This document shows, in pieces, positions 11,521 through 23,990 of a stretch of DNA of 64,000 nucleotides (the stretch's first letter is position 1; each line of letters starts with the position of its first letter). A program made the translations under genes and the position numbers. Location: NCBI GenBank assembly GCA_019426215.1, contig CM033392.1:38550980-38614979 (forward strand). The letters run 5' to 3'. Below the pieces are notes generated by a model, which was not told the DNA's origin, ran no database searches, and saw only the letters and a program-made list of their open reading frames with translations. The DNA comes from Buddleja alternifolia. Taxonomy: Eukaryota; Streptophyta; Magnoliopsida; Lamiales; Scrophulariaceae.

Positions 11521-13045
11521 TGTTAGGAAATTTCATGTTAGAAGTTTTCATGATGACAATTAGGATTTTATTTTAGACCCCAAAATATATAAGTTTGATT
11601 TTATTTAAAAATCATGTATAAGCTTTGAAGCGTTAGATTTGTAATTGGCTTTATAGGATTTGCTTTATTTTATTCTAGATTATTAGATTGAGCGTCTGAT
11701 AATTTCTGAGTGAGCTTATCCGTAGTTAAGTTTGAAGACTCAAGCGCCTGAAGTTTGAATGAAGATGAAGTTTCCTGAGCGTCCAAATGACAAGCTACGT
11801 CAAGCTTTGATTATAGGACAGAAGTTATTCAAGGATGAATAAGCGTCTATTAGTGACTGATTTCACCTGAATTTATTTTTAAGTCCAGAAAGAGTTTAAT
11901 GCAAATATTCCCAGATCATTAATTGCCAACGGGCATTTATTTCAGATGCATTAAATGCTGATAAGAGCATTAAATGCGATAAGCTCTTTCGGACGTACGA
12001 ACAAGCCATCCTATTGGACTGTTAACTATTAACAGACTGCAACATCAACTTTTGTGTAACAGATTTTTCAGGAAAAAGGACAAAAGCTGTTCACTCGCGG
12101 AAGTGAGAGACACACGCCTGTGCATGTGTCAAACGGACACTTTTTCCAAGATTTCCTATAAATAGGACTTCAACAACAAGCCGAAAACATTCGTATTCCA
12201 AGCTAAATTGCTGTTGCATTGAAGTCTCATTCCATAAACTCTCAGAAAAGCCAGAATTCTCAAGCAAACATTCTCTTTGCTTTTCTCAACATTCCTGAGA
12301 CAGTCAACAAATATCTCAAACATTCTTTTCGGAGAAACCGACATTACTATTGAGATATTATCCAGTTGTTTGAACTTCACCAAAATCAAACAAACCTTTA
12401 GAAAAAACCCATCCAAGCCCCACGATCTATGTGAAGTCAAAGTTGGATACTTGCGCTATTTCTGAGTGAAAGAAGCAAGGGGATAGAAGTGTCTTGGAGC
12501 AAAAATCTGTGTGATCAAGGAGCTCAAGTCATCAATATCCATCTCTCCCTAATTTGTAGAAGATTCTGTGTGATTCTTTGAGAATCATTTTAGTGGATTG
12601 CCTCCAAGTGTTCGAGGAGAAGAAGGACGTAGTTGGAATTACACCACCCAACGAACCTTACAAACATTGTGTTTCTTACTTTATAGTCAATTTTCATATC
12701 ATTATATTATTGCATAAATCTGCTAAGTAAAACTCAATCAAACGCTAAGCAACTAAAATACTTTCTGTGACATTAAAGCTTTCAAAAAGAGAAGACTCTA
12801 AAATCATTCTGCTGTGCTAACACTGATTAAAGAACTGAATGCTTAAACCTACCTGGTTATAGTATTCAAATCTTGAAATCTAAGTTAACTTTCTAAAAAC
12901 AGTCTTCACTAGACGCTCAGTCAAGTGCCTATAATTTCAAGCGTCCAACCAATTTTAATACGAATCGTTTTGAAGTAAAAAAAGACTTCAGGGTCTATTC
13001 AAGCCCCCCCTTCTAGACTCTTTTGTATGCCACTTGGGACCAACA
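11521..13045 (+). repeat. 5' LTR of Sirevirus S
   Basis: Begins TGTTAGGAAATTTC and ends TTGGGACCAACA, two bases before the PBS. It contains a TATA-like CTATAAATAGG (near 12156-12167) as a candidate promoter. It holds several copies of AGCGTCT, AGCGCCT and AGCGTCC (for example 11693, 11750, 11780, 11844, 12942). Part of it is repeated at 28992-29262. Confidence 0.9.
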
Positions 13046-13047
13046 AG

Positions 13048-13059
13048 TGGTATCAGAGC
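13048..13059 (+). promoter_or_regulatory. Primer binding site of S
   Basis: TGGTATCAGAGC, complementary to the 3' end of initiator tRNA-Met, two bases after the LTR end. Starts minus-strand DNA synthesis. Confidence 0.93.
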
Positions 13060-13139
13060 GGTTAAAATTGAAATTTTAAAATTTCCAAGCATAACAGCTT
13101 GTTTAGATCCTTTTCAAATCTAGTTGCTTTTAATTTTCA

Positions 13140-14510
13140 ATGGCATTTTCTAAAGTTTCCAAGTTGACCGAATCAAATTATGATTCCTGGAAGGTCAAAG
13201 CTTTTACATATCTTTGCTCATGTGATGACAAAATGTGCGATACTATTTCAGATGGACCAATACAATTTCTGAAGATTATCACCAGAGCACCTGGAGCCAC
13301 TGAAGAAACCCCAGATGGCTATGTTGAGAAACCAAAACAAGAGTGGTCCTCTGATGAGCATCGAAGAGCAAATCTGGACAATGTTGGTCGAAATGCTTTA
13401 TATACAGCTATTGGTGATAATGACAACTTATTCAACAAGGTCAAGATGTGTAACACTACAAAGGAAATATGGGACAAGTGGGCTATAATTTGTGGTGGTT
13501 CAGCTCAGATAAAGGAGAATAAGCTTTCCATTGCTAAAGAAAAATTCAACAGTTTTAAGATGTTACCAAATGAGACTTTAGAGCAATTAGACATAAGATT
13601 TATAGCTCCTGTTACAGAATTAACATCTTTGGGTATGGATTTACAAACCAAGAAATGGTGGTTAAGATCTTTAGAAGTCTACCTAGTAGATTCTTGATGA
13701 AGACAACAACAATGAGAGAATCGAATATGTTGGATCTTCTAACTCCAGAAGACGCCTTTTCAAAGCTCAAAACATTTGAGTTTGAGTTGAATTCAACCAG
13801 TGATGTTGTGAGCAGTCCGGTAATTGAGTCTGGAGAGCTTGTAGCATCAATCAAGGGTAAATCGGGTAACAAGGAAAAGTTTTAAGATATTAGTGAGGAT
13901 GAGGAACTTGCGTTTCTGAACAGATTCAGAAAGTTCTTAAGATATGAAAAGAAAGGAAACAGTGCTAAGTATCAAGGACAGAGTTCATATCAAGCGCTTG
14001 CTCCAGTACAACAACAATATCAAGTGCCTCAATATGCTACTCCCTCTCCTTCAGCAGTACTAAGCGTCTAATCAACAGAACCTCTCAACACCCGTGGTCT
14101 CAAAACCACACACTGCAAGGTTAACGAATGAACAAAAGATGAAAACTAATCTTTGTTACAATTGCAGGAAACCAGGGCACTACCAGGTAAATTGCTCTTA
14201 TCCAAACGTATCTAAGCCTTCAAGGCAGGATTACTTGGATAGAAACCAATTCAAGAGCAACCTTCATCAACAAGGTTTGCTAGCGGAATCAGAACAAGTG
14301 TCCGCACCTGAAGATTTGGAGTCTTCAGAAGAAAGTAGTGATGATGATGAACCAGTGGATGACTCAGCGCTTATTTGTCTCATGGCCAGAGATGATGATG
14401 TATCCCCTGAGGTAAACATTGAATTATCTCTTCCTCTTTCATACGATGAATTACTTGACCAAGTCAAAGAGTATTATAAAGATTGTCAAGACGCCGCCAA
14501 ATTACATTAA
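13140..14510 (+). pseudogene. gag of Sirevirus S
   Basis: The ATG at 13140 opens a frame reading MAFSKVSKLTESNYDSWKVK, typical of Sirevirus gag N-termini. A shift near 13650 moves the frame (continuing through NMLDLLTPEDAFSKLKTFE). A TAA at 13883 and another stop near 14070 interrupt it. The frame 14094-14510 holds a good CCHC zinc knuckle (CYNCRKPGHYQVNC) and an acidic serine-rich stretch. Gag packages RNA in virus-like particles; this copy cannot make the whole protein. Confidence 0.88.
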
Positions 14511-14549
14511 AACCACTTCAATTTTATTTCATCACTCAAAAGTGATAAT

Positions 14550-15329
14550 GTGACGCTCAAGGCAGAGTTGCAAGTTCAGCAACAATGCATTGAGAAGAAC
14601 AAATCACTTGAAAGTGATATAACCAATCTGAAAAGTGATCTTGATATAATAGTTAAGAGAGAAGCTGAATTGACTGCTAGACTTGCTAAATCAGAACAAC
14701 TCGTCTCATCATTGTATAAAGAGTCAAGAAATCTAGACAATGTGACTGAGGTAACAAGGTTATTTGGTGAAAAGACCGGTTTAGGATGCAATAAATTCAG
14801 TAAACAACCAAAAAAATCTAATGTTACAGCGAACAACAAAGGAAATGGTGTTTTCTTTGTTGAAGAAGGTTCGCTAAGTCAAAAATAAAATGAACCGAGA
14901 GACAATGGTACGAGGCCAAATGAGAAAGCCAAAGTTGATTCAGGCACGGGAAAGACGAAAGCAAAAGATTCACAAATAAAGTTTCATTCAAACGCTCAAA
15001 AAGCCAAGGATAAATCTAACCTTTGTGAATCAAGCGCTAAGCGTCTAGCACCAAAAATGCACCCCAAGCCAGCGCCAAGGAAATACCAGCATCAATATCC
15101 ACAACGGTCTAGATCATATTATCGCTACCATGATAATTATGATTATGACTATGATTATGATTACTATTATAATCAAGGATATTATGATACACCCAAAAAG
15201 CAAACACAACACAATATAAAACCCAAGAAGGCTAATCCCCCCGCAATGAAGATTAAGCAAATATGGGTTCCTAAAGTTCTAATTCAAACTAACAATGTAA
15301 CTAACGTTAAAGGACCCAAGCAACAATAG
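14550..15329 (+). pseudogene. Gag C-terminal coiled coil and linker of S
   Basis: The frame 14550-14888 is heptad-rich (LESDITNLKSDLDIIVKREA and following), a coiled coil after the zinc knuckle. After a stop, the frame 15057-15329 has an aromatic-aspartate low-complexity run (YDYDYDYDYYYNQGYY, bases 15137-15181) leading towards protease. An extended gag with a coiled coil is usual in Sireviruses. Stops at 14508 and 14886 break it from its neighbours. Confidence 0.7.
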
Positions 15330-15361
15330 GTACCTAAATAGAAATAGAACTTCCCTTTTGA

Positions 15362-16979
15362 TTGCAGGTACCTAGAGCTAGAGACGGTACATCTGTTTGG
15401 TACATCGATAGTGGGTCGTCAAGGCACATGACAGGCTCCAAGGATCTTCTGATCAACTATCGAGCTGCCAATGGTCCTCAAGTTGTATTTGGTGACAACT
15501 CCAAAGGTAAAACCAAAGGTATAGGTACTGTGCATAGGGGGAACATCATGATAAGTGATGCTTATTTTGTTGAGGGTCTTAGGCATAATTTATTAAGCAT
15601 AAGTCAATTTTGTGATAAAGGATTTGAAGTCATATTCTCAAGCGACTGTTGCTATGTTAACGACGCTAAGACTAAGTCTACTAAATTAAGTGGAAAAAGA
15701 ACAAACAATGTGGATTTAGTAGATTGGGATTCGACAATTGATAACAACCCCACATGCTTTGTTGCTAAGAGTAAAAATGAATCTAAAACGGGTTGGTTAT
15801 GACATAGAAAAATGAATCACCTCAACTTTAAGATAATTTCTCAGCTTATAAGTCAAAATCTTGTAGAGGGATTACCAAATGGGCCATTTCACAGGGATCG
15901 CCTTTGTGACACTTGTCAAATGGGTAAACAAGTTAAATCATCCTTCAAGAGAAAACCTCATCTATCTACTTCTAGAATACTTGAACTACTTCACATGGAT
16001 CTGTTTGGACCTGTTCAAATGATCAGTGTGAGCGGTAGAAAGTATACTTTAGTGATAGTAGATGATGTCTCTCGATATACATGGTTGGAATTTCTTTCAT
16101 CTAAAGATGAGACATGTGACAAGTTGACAACGCTTATTCGGCAACTTCAAACTTTGAAAAATCTTAAGGTTGCAAGAATAAGAAGCGATCACAGTACAGA
16201 GTTTACTAACAAGATTGTTGAGAAGTTTTGTGCAGAGAATGGAATACATCATGAGTATTCAGCTCCCAGAACTCCCCAACAGAAGGTGTTGCTGAGCGCC
16301 GGAACAGAACGCTCAAGGAAGCCGCTAGGACAATGTTAGCAGAATCCAAGCTTGCTCCTAGGTTTTGGGCCGAAGCGATCAACACTGCTTGTTACACTTA
16401 AAACTAGTGCATGATCAACAAACAACATGGGAAAACTCCATATGAACTATGGAAGGGACGTAAGCCAAATGTTTCATACTTTCACATCTTTGGTTCTAAA
16501 TGTTTTATCCATAATAATGGATCCCAAAGCCTGAAGACATTTGATCCTAAAGCGGATGAGGGAATCTTTCTAGGCTACGCCAAGAATGGAAAGAATTTTC
16601 GCATCCTAAATAAGATCAAATCAAAGGTTGAGGAAATCTATTCATGTTGTTTTTGATGATGCTAACCAAGAACCGAGTAAGGTTAATGTGAATAATTTAG
16701 GAGTTGAAGATCCGTGTCATCAAGCGTCTAAGATTACCATTGATGATGATAGTGACGATGATGATGAGATCTTAGTGCCACCTCCTAAGATTACTCGTGA
16801 GGTTATTTCAGATAGTAATGTACGACATGCTAATGATCATGAAGAGAGTGATCATCAAGAGCAAAGAAGAGTCAGTGAACCTGAAGCGCCTATGCAAGAG
16901 GAGAATCACGTGTCTAAGCAAGTGAATCAAGTGCCTGATCAACCTCTTAACCCTTTCCAGCCTGATAGACTATGGCTAC
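15362..16979 (+). pseudogene. Protease and integrase of S (broken)
   Basis: Protease keeps its triad in VWYIDSGSSRHMTGSKDLL (from about 15395). The frame stops (TGA, 15800) just before the integrase zinc-binding HRKMNHLNF; the paired CDTCQMGK follows. Catalytic residues visible are HMDLFGPVQ (first Asp) and RSDHSTEF (second Asp). A one-base loss near 16285 breaks the frame at the NGVAERRNRT block holding the catalytic Glu. The C-terminal part (GKTPYELWKGRKPNVSYFHI) and an acidic linker rich in Asp and Glu (16740-16780) follow. Confidence 0.88.
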
Positions 16980-18647
16980 ATGATCATCCATGTTCGCAAG
17001 CGCCTGTTAGGACTAGTGCCTGATCAAGCGCCTGTTAGGACTAGGGCTACTACATTTAATGAAGCCATGTTCGCAAGCTTTCTATCTCAAATGGAACCTA
17101 AGAAATTGGATGAAGCGTTATGTGATCCTAGTTGGATTGAAGCCATGCAAGAAGAGCTTAATCAGTTTGAGCGTAGTAAGGTTTGGACGCTAGTGCCAAG
17201 GCCAACTCACCAAGGAGTCATTGGAACTAGATGGGTCTATAGAAACAAGATGGATGAGAATGACATTGTGATAAGGAACAAGGCCAGATTTGTTTCTCAA
17301 GGTTATTGCCAAGAAGAGGGTATTGATTTTGATGAGACATATGCTCCTGTCGCCCATCTTGAAGCAATCTACATATTTCTAGCATATGTAGCGTTCAACA
17401 AGTTTACGGTCTATCAGATGGATGTGAAGAGTGCATTCCTGAATGGTAAACTCTAAGAAGAGGTATATGTGGAGCAACCACCAGGGTTTATCAACAACCA
17501 TGGGAAAAGTATGGTCTACAAATTGGATAAGGCACTCTATGGCCTTAAACAAGCACCAAGAGCATGGTATGACACTCTCTCTATCTTCTTTATAGGTAAA
17601 GGCTTTTCAAAAGGCAACATTGATACAACATTATTTAAAATTACCAATAACGAAGATATTCTCTTAGTCCAAATTTATGTTGATGATATTATATTTGGTT
17701 CTACTGATAAGCGTCTGTGTGAGAAATTGTCGAAAATGATGCAAGAACAATTTGAAATAAGCATGATGGGTGAATTAACTTTCTTCTTAGGATTAAAAGT
17801 TAAACAACTTCATAATGGCATATTTATTAACCAATCTAAATATACACGTGATATGATTAAGAAATTTGGTATGGAAAATGCATCATCTTCAAAAGTTCCA
17901 ATGAGCTAAACGCTTAAGTTAGATAAAGATGAAAGTGGGAAGAAGGTTGATATCACTAACTATAGAGGTTACATTGTATCACTTCTTTATCTTACTACTA
18001 GTAGACCTGACATTATGTTTTCGGTATGCATGTGTGCACGCTTTCAAGCTGATCCAAAAGAGTCACACTTAATTGCTGCCAAGAAGATCCTTAAATACCT
18101 GAAAGGCATACAAAGTGTGGGCTTATGGTATCCTAGGGATTCTCCTTTTGAACTAATTGGCTACTCAGATGCAGATTTTGTAGGTTGAAAAATAGATTGA
18201 AAAAGTACTAGTGGTACATGTCAATTTCTAGGTGATAAGTTAGTTTCATGGCACAGTAAGAAACAACAATTGATAGCTACCTCTACAGCTGAAGCCGAGT
18301 ACGTAGCTGCAGGAAGTTGTTGTGCACAAGTTTTATAGATGAGACAACAACTTAGAGATTATGGAATAATCCTAGGTCCAACCCCCATTCATTGTGATAA
18401 CCAAAGCGCCCTAGCCATGACTCAAAACCCTTTTCTTCATTCCAGAACCAAACATATTGACATTAGATACCATTTTATTCGTGACCATGTTCAAAAGAAA
18501 GATATCTCCATGCACTTTATTGGAACTAACAAACAACTGGTAGACATCTTCACCAAAGCGCCCAACGAACAACGCTTGCTCACTTTAAGAAGTGAACTAG
18601 GTATGATTGATTTAAACGCTTCATCATTATGTATCGTATTTTATTAG
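16980..18647 (+). pseudogene. Reverse transcriptase and RNase H of S (broken)
   Basis: Reverse transcriptase begins near 17100 ([20 protein letters not shown]) and runs through [15 protein letters not shown], a stop at 17455, EQPPGFINN, and the catalytic YVDDIIFGS (YVDD codons 17676-17687). Stops occur at 17907, 18186, 18198 and 18336. RNase H shows YSDADF, TSTAEAEYVAA and IHCDNQSALAMTQNP with KHIDIRYHFIRD, so its acidic residues survive. The last frame ends at 18645. Confidence 0.9.
16997..17044 (+). repeat. Short tandem duplication in S
   Basis: CAAGCGCCTGTTAGGACTAG occurs at 16997-17016 and 17025-17044, a 28-base tandem step in the integrase-reverse transcriptase linker. Each copy includes an AGCGCCT word. 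Confidence 0.8.
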
Positions 18648-19447
18648 ACATATAATTTAGGGGGAATCCACTCTATTTACGTTCAAAAAGATTTTTGAAA
18701 AGTTGTTACGAGTTATCAAATTTAGGGGGAGCCTTAAAATTGTACTTGAACATATCTGTAAGCGTCAATGATCAAAAACTTTCACATGCATAGATCATCA
18801 ACGCTCAGTATTATTTTGTGCATAATATGTTGGACGTTCAAACATAAAAAGATTTTTGATCTCAAGCATCAACATAAATCTTACAACAGTTACAAGTGGT
18901 GTGTTAAGCGTTGAACTTATTCCATTCAACACTTAATATAAAATTGTTTATAAAATTCATGCATAAATTTTACACGCTTCTTGAAGTAGTGGATAGACTC
19001 AAAAGTCTATTTTGGACTCTATTCACACGCTTCTATCACATCAAACTGGCGGGTAATCAAAAACTTTTTAAAATGACGGTTCAGAGCTAGCACGTGTTTG
19101 TGTACGTGTCAGTGTACCATCAGGCGCGTGCATTACACTCTGAAAATCTCAAACGTTTTAAAACTTTAACTCGGACATCAAATATTTATATATGGGAGTT
19201 ACCAAATGTAACTTCTCTCTCTTGCACAAAATTTGCGTCCGTAGTAAAAAATATTCATGACAGAGATTAAATAACTTTACACGTGTTTGTATCTTACTGA
19301 GACGAGAGAACACAAGTTTTAAAATTATCCTACTGTGTCATTTAAAACACAATTTTTACAGAAAAACTATTCACTTTTACTCTCTGCAAAATTACTCTAT
19401 CTCTCTCTTTCAAAGCAATCTCAATTCATCTCCTTCAGAAAGTTCAA
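18648..19447 (+). other. Spacer with repeated polypurine tracts in S
   Basis: Non-coding region between pol and the envelope-position ORF. AATTTAGGGGGAA (18654-18666) and AAATTTAGGGGGA (18718-18730) are two near-identical polypurine tracts 64 bases apart. Multiplied PPTs are a known Sirevirus trait. The rest is AT-rich with several AGCG and CGCT words. Confidence 0.7.
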
Positions 19448-20469
19448 ATGGCACCCAAGAAATCCACTGATACTTCTCCTGAGCCTATCATCAAGGTCAC
19501 TAAGGGCCTTGTTGTGGAATGGAAATTTCTGTACGAACAAATTTCTGTTTCTGAGTCTAGGCTGAAGACCTTCTTAACCAAATACTCCTATCTTTTTCCG
19601 GATGAAGTCGAATTCTTCTGGAGATATAAACTTTCAGAGGACAAGAAGTCTATCTCTTGCCTCTTTTCTCTATCCAAGAAGGAATCTAAAGAATTCATCC
19701 TCTCTGCTGACTCGATTGCCCAGAACTTCAATCTACCTAATCAGGGTGGAGTTTTCGACTCCGTTACTGCTGAACAAATTGAAGAAGCTTGGACAAAGAT
19801 CAGTGCTTATGACAATGTCCCGTACAAGCCTCCCTTTGAGAAGAAGGATATATCATCTAGATATAGATTATTGGCTGATTTCTGCAGCAAGTTTATTGAA
19901 TGCAGAGTGGGTACTTTTGACAAAGTGAAGCCAATGCAATTCCAGATGATGACTGCTATACTTTTAAATATCAAGATCAATTGGAGTGAGTATGTATTCA
20001 GCAGATTCAGAGACTGCTTGAGCGTCTGAAACAAACCTTATGGCGTAATTCTCAACGACCTACTTTTTAGAGCATAATGTGTTAGTTCTGCTGGGACTAC
20101 TGTTGCAAAGTCAAAGTTCTATGGGAAGAGAATCATCAGCAATCTCTTTCACCCACCCAGAGTTGGAGGTGCTGCAAGACCTCTGTCTGAGCGCCTAGTT
20201 GTATGTGAAGCGTCAGATGAAGAAGCTGAGCGTCCAGCTCCAGTGGAAGCCGTGAAGCATCCGATTGATACAAAGAAGAGGGCTCCCAGAAAGCCCAAGA
20301 CTCAAGATATTCCATTTCCTCACAAAGATGATGAGGAAACCGATGAAGACGAGGAGGACAAGATTCCTTTAGTTAGGCGGAGGAAGCTGGAAGGAATCAT
20401 CAAACAGATTGACTTCGAGGAACCAATCGCTGCTCCTCCCGCCCAAACGCTGAAGCTCGTTGAAGGAGT
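19448..20469 (+). pseudogene. Envelope-position ORF of S, 5' part
   Basis: Starts at ATG 19448 after a TC-rich leader. The first 193 codons (to a TGA at 20027-20029) form a domain with FCSKFIECRVG followed by AILLNIKINWSEYVF. This resembles the FEFIRCCIL and VDWAQLNFDT region of the ORF in D. The same frame continues after a second stop near 20080 with a basic and acidic low-complexity part (KKRAPRKPKTQ, then DDEETDEDEEDK), and is cut at 20469 by the insertion of F. I see no signal peptide or transmembrane segment, so the envelope label describes position only. Confidence 0.75.
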
Positions 20470-22398
20470 TGACACGCTAAAAGCTAACGTGCTATGATAG
20501 CAAGTGCACTAGTCGTGTGTAGTAATAAGTGTGGACGAAAAGTCCGGGTTGTCGAACCACAAGGACTTGAATTCTAGTTTAAGGTTTTATAACAACAAAG
20601 ATCAATACAATAAAGGTAAAATGAGTGTGAAACGCGTAAGATAAGAACAAGGTTGCACAAGTGATTTAAAACAAAATATAAAGGGAGACTAAGGCACATG
20701 CTAGGTTCAAATTGATCAATTATACTTATAAAGATTCTCGTTGAAGTATTACGCTTATATTGTTATGGTGAGAGCTCTGAGGGTAGAGAATAACCGATGT
20801 CTCGCGTATAAACTCCTATGCTTAGATTGTGATTTCCCAAATATTCCTATCCGGAAATCTAACCACTAAACATGCATTAACGTACTAGAGTTCACTCGAT
20901 TTGAATCGAACAACTTCACCCGGGAATCTTTACTTATGTCTAGGGCAATTCCTTATTAGTTGCGGGTCATGATGTGAATTTCTTGCACCCTAAGTCAATT
21001 TTCTCCCGAAATATTCACCTAGCCATAAGATTCTAACATATAGTGATCAAGTATATGCAAGATAAGTAAAAACACAAATTCACATCACATAACAATATAA
21101 GAATAACCTCAACAATCATCTATTATAAGTATATATCACAATTTGACCTTACATGGCCTTAGTCTTATGAAATTAGTTCATAATAGATAGTATGAAAAAC
21201 AATAATGAGTAAATACTCATATTCATAGACATGAATGAAAATGAAAAGGTTATAAAAACTCCCTCTAATTGAATGATGATGGATCTTGAAGTTGAGCCTT
21301 CAATCCCCAAGCTCTTTTCCTTCCTCTAGTTTTCCCCTCCAAGAGTGATGAAGAATGGTGGAGAAATAAGATTAGGGGCTGCCCCCCCTCTCCTCCAAGA
21401 ATCTGAAATTGATAGTGAATGATGAAGAGTATGGGTTCCCCCTCCTTTTATAGCCAAAATTCCACTAAAGTATGCATTAAGAATTCCCATTAAAGTTCCC
21501 CAATGAGAATTCCACCTAAGGTGATGCTTAAAGTTTGGCTTTTAAGATTCCAACCAGCTAAAAAATGCTAAACTTTCGGCCCTTAAGAATTCCACCAAGC
21601 ATAACCATGTGAAAACTTCAACAAAACACATGCATGCTGCCATTTTCTTGCTTTCCAGCGCAGTCTTAGTATGTTCCTCATAAACTTCTCCACAGATCTC
21701 CAAATTGGATGATTCAAGTCCCCATGTTCAGATAAAACATAGATCTACAACTTTCCAGAAGGACATTGTGTCCAATTCGGTCGCTAAGTATACCTAAATT
21801 ACGTTTCAACATGGAGATTGTTTCTGATTTGGCGCCCATAAAGTACATCTACCAAGAAACACACTTATGACAACTCCTCAACACATGTGCTGAATTATGG
21901 CCAAAAGTGATTCTTACCCATCATATAATGCTGGAATTTAGGCTGAAAAGGAGTAACATTCGGATTATCCATGCCTAGGCATGACTAGGAGGGCGTTGGG
22001 GCGTATCCTGGCACATGTACTTCTCTATTCAGCGCAGCAATCGTATTTCCTTCATAATTATCTCTATAGACCTCCGATTTGGATGTTTCAAGTTCCCATT
22101 TGAAGCTAAGACATACATCTAAAACTTTGTAGAAGGAAACTTTGTCTAAGTAGGTCTCAAAATGTACGGAATTATCGCTCGAATGTGGTAGGAGATGCAT
22201 AAACCGCCTAGGTGTTGAAAAACATGCTTGAACTTGTTTTGTACATCGTTTTTCTTCCCTTTTATTCATGTATTCTCATTTATTACCTGTATTCACTTAA
22301 CACACCTATTAAATGCAAATGTGACATGATTTAAGCAATAAGTGAATCCAAATCATAAGAATTACGGTCTTAAAAACACGTAAAAACACCTCTTATCA
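20470..22398 (-). repeat. 3' LTR of F
   Basis: Left LTR, TGACACGCTAAAAGC to CACCTCTTATCA. It ends directly at the PPT. Includes the palindromic ATGCCTAGGCAT (21971-21982) and GGCGTTGGGGCGTA (21992-22005). The 94-aa frame at 21985-22269 recurs in the other LTR and is not a gene. Confidence 0.95.
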
Positions 22399-22412
22399 AC
22401 ACCCCCAAACTT
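22399..22412 (-). promoter_or_regulatory. Polypurine tract of F
   Basis: Minus strand AAGTTTGGGGGTGT before the 3' LTR start TGATAAG. Confidence 0.85.
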
Positions 22413-23990
22413 ATCAATTGCTCGACCTCGAGCAATAAGAGCTATAAGGCAAGACCAACATCATTCAATGGGAGAAAACAAAACACCTAACTAACTCACT
22501 TTCGTGGAGTAAACGATTGCACTTAGCGGGTGTAACAAGCCTTTAAACCTTTGAGTTACCTCAAAGGACGAGTTATAGTCTCGTGAGGGTTTGCATACGA
22601 TATACCCACAAAATCTAGCAAATTTTCAATCCCAACCGAATCAACACATCTCAATATGATCAACAAGAATGAATGGCATAAAATCAACCTTTTAAAGTTC
22701 ACAAATATATATATACATATCAACTACTTTTGCTCATGTGACACCAATACTTGAAACGACTCCCTAGAGTGTAGTGAAAAATAAATCTAGGGTATTATAG
22801 TCGAGAGGCATCCTTACCAAATTTTGGACATTAATCCCATATCTATCAACTTTTGATCAAACACAAGGCACAAGAGTTATAGAAAATCTCATAGCCATTT
22901 AAATTTCATTATCTCAAATATTCAACATTCAATTCATATGGAATTTCCATTAAACTTCATTAAGGCTAGATCATGTGCAATGTTTTATTCCATTAGGCTT
23001 TCTATGACACCCATGTAACAAGTTTTAGACCAATGAGTCCCAAACTAGATAGTTTTAGGGCATTAAGTGTAGAGACACTCCTAAGGATTTAATCACTTGA
23101 GTATCAAAGGCCACGAAATAAAACTAGATCTTTTAAACAATTCACTTCTTTTGGCTTGAGCATAGCTCAAATTAGCATAATAGTACAGTATATAGGCATG
23201 AAACTTTTAACCTCCGGTACGTATTAGCCTGACCACTTTTGGTCATACCAAAATTCAACCTTTTCAATTCATTGTTAGCATATAAAATTACTACTCAACT
23301 TATAACCTTATGAGAAATCTAAGTTAATATTTCTGGGAATAATTCCTTAAGTGTTTCAAGATGGTTATCCTCTCAACTCCTCTACCTTCGATTTAAGTGC
23401 ATTGTGAATCATCTAAAGAATCAGTTCTAGTCTAAGGTCTCCACGAGTAATTTCAAAGATATATATATTCCATTAAATTCAGATTATTTCAAGAATTCAT
23501 GCCATTTTTCCAAGTTAATCAATTTCAATGCATCAATTGGAAGGACTAAAAATTTTTCATGCTTGATTTTCTCAACAAAGAAGCATATAAACATGATATC
23601 GAACACATTTTCCCCAAATTCAAGTTAAAAATTAGGATTGCATTTTTAATATTCAAAATAGATACTCTTCTACCCCCAAACTTAAATCCAACATTGTCCC
23701 CAATGTTGTTACAACATCCATACACAAAGGTAAAAGAACACTTACAACCAAGGATATTGAAGAACATCCTTAAGCTTCCAATGCATCCTTACAAAGTTTC
23801 TCCTCTTATCGAGTAAAATAAGAATCTCTAAAGATGGGGTCCAAATGTGCATCATATCTAACACTTCGACTTTTTAAGCCATCAAGCATAAGAAAAACAT
23901 ATATGCCCAAAGTGCATGTTTGAACACAATAAAAAGAAACAAACTAAACAAAACAAAAATGAAAGCAAAAAGAAAAGAAAACTTACAAAC
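22413..23990 (-). other. Structured 3' non-coding region of F
   Basis: No supported coding frame. It aligns with 3063-4711 of A and 40414-41712 plus 59668-59900 of D. It contains the PPT-adjacent hairpin (22417-22436, ATTGCTCGACCTCGAGCAAT) and the AACATT hairpin (23689-23708, arms CAACATT and AATGTTG, loop GTCCCC). An internal copy of the PPT core, reversed CCCCCAAACTT, lies at 23673-23683. Unlike A and D it has no envelope-position ORF. Confidence 0.75.

Noticed and set aside
21985..22269. 94-codon frame, repeated at 28021-28305
   Set aside because: LTR sequence of F; the similarity is that of the two LTRs and no known protein feature is present.
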